From positions 8,340,721 to 8,404,720 of the forward strand of contig OY783223.1 in NCBI GenBank assembly GCA_963678705.1: a stretch of DNA of 64,000 nucleotides, in the 5' to 3' direction. Under the pieces are notes generated by a model, which was given only the letters and a program-made list of their open reading frames with translations, was not told the origin of the DNA and did not search any database. The position numbers were made by a program, and so were the translations under genes. How positions within the stretch are numbered: the stretch's first letter is position 1; every line of letters begins with the position of its first letter. Shown here piece by piece: positions 60,828 through 64,000 of this stretch. Origin of the DNA: Panorpa germanica. Its lineage: Eukaryota > Arthropoda > Insecta > Mecoptera > Panorpidae.

Positions 60828-61264
60828 TTTATTATTATTACATTCTTGTGTCTTAACTCATTTATTTACATGTCATTGCGCTTAATTTAATGTGGATTCT
60901 TATTAAATCTAAACATCTCACTCCTTCCAAACGAAAAAATATATATATAAATTTATCCTTATAAAAATAAAAACATAACTGCTTCGCTCCTCCTACTACT
61001 CTTCCTCCTGTTTCTATTCTGGCATTCCTTCTCTTTCCTCGTTTTTTTTCTCTATCTCCGCCATCCACCTCTTCCCTTCACTGCCACCCTTTATTAACTG
61101 CCCAATATTCTTTTCGATTATAGTCTTTTACGTTTTTCTTACATGAAAACTTAATGTGCTCCAATGTTTCTATCTCCGTTCCGCACATCCTCGCTATTTA
61201 TCCAGTATCTGTTTCCTTTCTCCTCGTTTCCCAATCTAAATCTGGCAATCTTTCTCACATTATT
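60828..61264 (-). mobile_element. LINE A2 C-terminus and 3' end, second copy
   Basis: The minus strand reads IARFRLGNEEKGNRYW (about 61250-61203), a degraded knuckle, a purine-rich ORF end, and the same 3' UTR as at 39.85-39.97 kb (GAGTTAAGACACAAGAATG). It finishes in a (TAA)n tail near 60828-60842. Its 5' part is cut by a LINE E insertion at about 61265. Confidence 0.8.
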
Positions 61265-61480
61265 TCTTAATATTTATTTGAGTCCATCAACTTTCGATTT
61301 ATAAACATTAGTAATACATAATTTAAAATCTATAAATACCAGAGATTAAATTAGTTTTATTGATAAAGTCAACAAGGTTTTTAAGGCTTTCTCTGCTATC
61401 AAATATTTAGGCATATTACAGTTTTGCCTGTGCGATGAATAGTTTGAGCATTGAAGAATAATATCGTTTACTGTTCACAT
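61265..61480 (-). mobile_element. LINE E C-terminus and 3' end, inserted in LINE A2
   Basis: The minus strand reads IILQCSNYSSHRQNCNMPKY and then a frameshifted LKTLLTLSIKL end. The 3' UTR with CATAATTTAAAATC (plus strand, about 61316) matches 32130-32160. The 3' tail (AAATAAATATTAAG) meets LINE A2 sequence directly. Confidence 0.75.
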
Positions 61481-62329
61481 ATTGGTTGTGGTTTTCTTTA
61501 AGTAATATTTTTCAGTCAAAATATTGCGAAGAATATTTATAACTATGAACTTGGAAATCTTATTTTATATTATTGATATATCATTGGTAGAAGAGAACTT
61601 TTAATACAGAACTATTAACAAGTTCATCTATCTATTTATCCAATCGGCGTCGCGACATTTAGCGTCTGAGCTGTCTTCGCAGAGTCCAGAGAACTCCCAG
61701 CAGATGGCCAATCTCGTGTCGTTCCGATTAAAGCTACACTTACATCAGATAATGTCCAAGATAAATTATATCGTAATGGTCCGAAATAGATTTGAAAATA
61801 AGTAATGGATCGACGACATAATGAAAAGAAAAACTTGTTTTCCAGATAGATTGAAAAAGAGAGCAAGAGAAAAGTGCCAAGACGCGCTACGACTAGAATT
61901 TGACAGTGATCCGTTTGAAGCTTGATTAATACAATCTAAAAGTTTTTTTTTATATTTATATAAAACACCACCACATTTTAACGTATTTTAGGGGTGTTGA
62001 ATCGACGTTGATAGGTATGGGTGAGGGTGGATGGTTAAGGGAAGTTTGCTTTCTTCAGAAACTCTGCACAAGGCTCAACTGAATGCTCGCGAACGCGGGA
62101 CTTTAGAGGACTTATGCCAGGCTCTAAGGGTTGTCGCGAAAGAGACTCCCCTATTTATCTTAATCCCTCATTTCCCAAATTCACCAGCTCCATTTCCTAT
62201 ATAAAACACTGTTAACAAATATTTCGAACATTTTCTGGATTGGATTTGTCTTCTGGAGTAGTTATAATGTACTAGCTGACCAGATAGACGTTGTCCTGTC
62301 CAAATTCACTCACTTTTTTCAAAGGAAAC
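61481..62329. other. Non-coding with a GC-richer remnant
   Basis: At about 61640-61920 the plus strand reads FRLKLHLHQIMSKIN and later FPDRLKKRAREKCQDALRLE in broken frames, possibly an old transposon or exon piece. I recognise no family. Confidence 0.3.
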
Positions 62330-62710
62330 AATAAAAATACAAACGAAACAGATAAATTTAAACCCCAACTGTTTATCTCCCTTCTGTTTTTACTCTACCA
62401 TTCCTTTTTTTCTTTGCTCTTTCTCTCTATCTTTGCCATCCACATCTTCTCTTCACTGCCTCCTTTTAATAAGTGCATAATCTTCTTTTAACTTTTAACT
62501 CTTTTCTCCCATAAATACTTAAGGTGCTGCAGCGATTCTATCTCTCTCCAGCACACCTTGCTTTCTATTTTCTTTTCCAGTATCTGCTGCCTTTCTCAAT
62601 CTAAATCTTGCAATTCTTAGCTGGTTTCCACACTTGTGCCTTCTTCTCTCCTTTTCTCTCTCTCTTCTGTCGTCATTTCGTTCCTTTCAAAGTTCTCCTT
62701 TCTCCTTTCG
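62330..62710 (-). mobile_element. LINE A2-related ORF end, strongly diverged
   Basis: Pyrimidine-rich plus strand aligning in order with 39990-40450 and 60970-61250 (CTTCTCTTCACTGCCTCC, CCAGTATCTGCTGCCTTTCT, CTCAATCTAAATCTTGC). This corresponds on the minus strand to the ARFRLG...knuckle...purine-rich end layout. Heavily mutated. Confidence 0.6.
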
Positions 62711-63534
62711 TTCTGGGATATAGTTTTCGTTAGTTCTATAGTAATCTTATTTACTTTTGTTGTTTAAATTTGCCGCCATGAGTCTACTAATTAATATGAA
62801 ATCTTTGAAGAGAACACAGAGATAATAGTCTACTTTACAGCGAGCAATATCTCCTAAACTCTTACAATTTGTTGAATGTATTTTAAGATCAAATTCAAGC
62901 CAGTAAGAAAGTAACAGTGTACAAAACGTAATCCGTCCTCGCAAGATCCGCAATCGACAGAGTACTGGAATTCACCATCCAAATGACTCAAATTACTGGG
63001 GAGAGTAAACTTGTTGTTTTGTAGCATCCAATCCCATCCCCTTCCTCTCCTTCTTCGCTGTTTCCTTCACCATCTTCTCCAGCATCCAGAGAATCCAGTG
63101 AGGCGTTACTTTGGCTCCATTCACTTCAGTTTTACTATACGAAGGCGTACGGATTACGTTACTTTACAAAACACATAAATTAAGAGAGGGAGAGGGATGG
63201 GGTGGTAATAGGGTTGGGTGGAGTGCGATTGAAACTAGGATGAGTTGCAGTTGCGTGCGTGGAACAAGTGCAATGAAAATTTGTGATGATTGTTTAGTTA
63301 TTTAAAGAATCTTATGCAGCGTTGTTCATTGGTGATCACAGATTAATAGATTTACTACTTAAGATTACCTAATCTTACACAAATACGAAATTATCCAATC
63401 GTTATATTGAAAACTTATAACTAATTTATTGTTATTCAATCATTATTCCATATAATATATATTTATATAAAGTTACACCTTTTTTAACAGAACGATTTAA
63501 ATCGAATCAGAATGAGACCTACACCTCCTAGGGG
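62711..63534. other. Non-coding, no gene seen
   Basis: No supported gene. A G-rich patch lies at about 63185-63220. Confidence 0.5.
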
Positions 63535-63590
63535 TATCAGAGCGCGAGTAAGCGAAGGGGTGGCAGGTTCAACTCCAAGGGTGAATGGAT
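63535..63590 (+). repeat. SINE-like fragment with perfect B box
   Basis: GGTTCAACTCC at 63566-63576 matches the RNA polymerase III B box consensus exactly. GTATCAGAGCGCGAGTAAGC lies just upstream, in the position and style of a tRNA-derived head. The A box is not convincing and no tRNA fold closes, so this is a remnant. Confidence 0.35.
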
Positions 63591-64000
63591 TGAGTAGATA
63601 AGCCATCGTAAGCTCTATCTGAATACCACATTATCTATATTGGACTAAAAAACACTGAGAAATTTATATTACTATCTGTTTTAAATGTTTTTTTACTAAT
63701 CTACAAATTTGAATACCAACTTAATGCAATGGTTTAACGGATTTTAGGAATTCTCTACATTTCGTTATTAATTATAAATCTTTACTTGTATTTTGTTATT
63801 GATTTTATATTTGGAGTGCTGTTCAATTAGCTAATATTAGTCGGAGAAATCCGTTATCGCACTTTGCATTTCATATATAATATGTTAGTTTGAAATCTTC
63901 CTTTCTTCATCGTGTAAAGGAGTCAAACCTAGATTAAATTAATCGTCCACCATTTTGAAAATAGGATAAGAATCAATTTCATTTGATTACTTTAAAAACT
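63591..64000. other. Non-coding to window end
   Basis: AT-rich with no supported feature. Confidence 0.5.

Overview
The window is AT-rich animal nuclear DNA, most likely from an insect. The one real gene is split by six GT-AG introns. The repeats are insect-type: non-LTR retrotransposons with an RNase H domain and CCHC-like C-terminal knuckle, jockey-like LINE tails, TIR-bearing non-autonomous elements and long (AT)n arrays. The jockey-like C-termini resemble those I associate with hemipteroid and polyneopteran insects, but the order cannot be fixed from this sequence alone.

Layout. 1-19.7 kb holds no gene. It contains two LINE A 3' ends (about 1.6-1.85 kb and 9.8-10.1 kb), two copies of a TTAA-flanked element (11.1 and 15.7 kb), a 47-codon orphan ORF (16.4 kb) and a decayed RNase H LINE (17.3-18.3 kb). 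20.0-23.1 kb holds the only convincing protein-coding gene. It lies on the minus strand, has seven coding exons and encodes a predicted 322-residue four-pass membrane protein whose family I do not recognise. Its first intron carries a LINE fragment. 23.1-64 kb holds no further gene. It is a mosaic of LINE 3' fragments (LINE A/A2, B, C, E, one more RNase H type, two jockey-like and one RTE-like), six copies of a MITE with CCCAGTAAAC ends, a third TTAA-flanked element at 45.6-46.3 kb, a foldback-like element at 31.6-32.1 kb and several dispersed repeats (called A, D, F, G, H, I here).

No CRISPR array, rRNA gene or intact tRNA gene was seen, and nothing suggests a multi-gene pathway or operon. 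The most informative signals are the TTAA-flanked family, the MITE family and its nesting with LINEs, a GNRA-type hairpin at LINE A 3' ends, and the orphan four-pass membrane gene. Family letters are local labels based on comparing copies within this window. Element limits are approximate unless terminal repeats are quoted.
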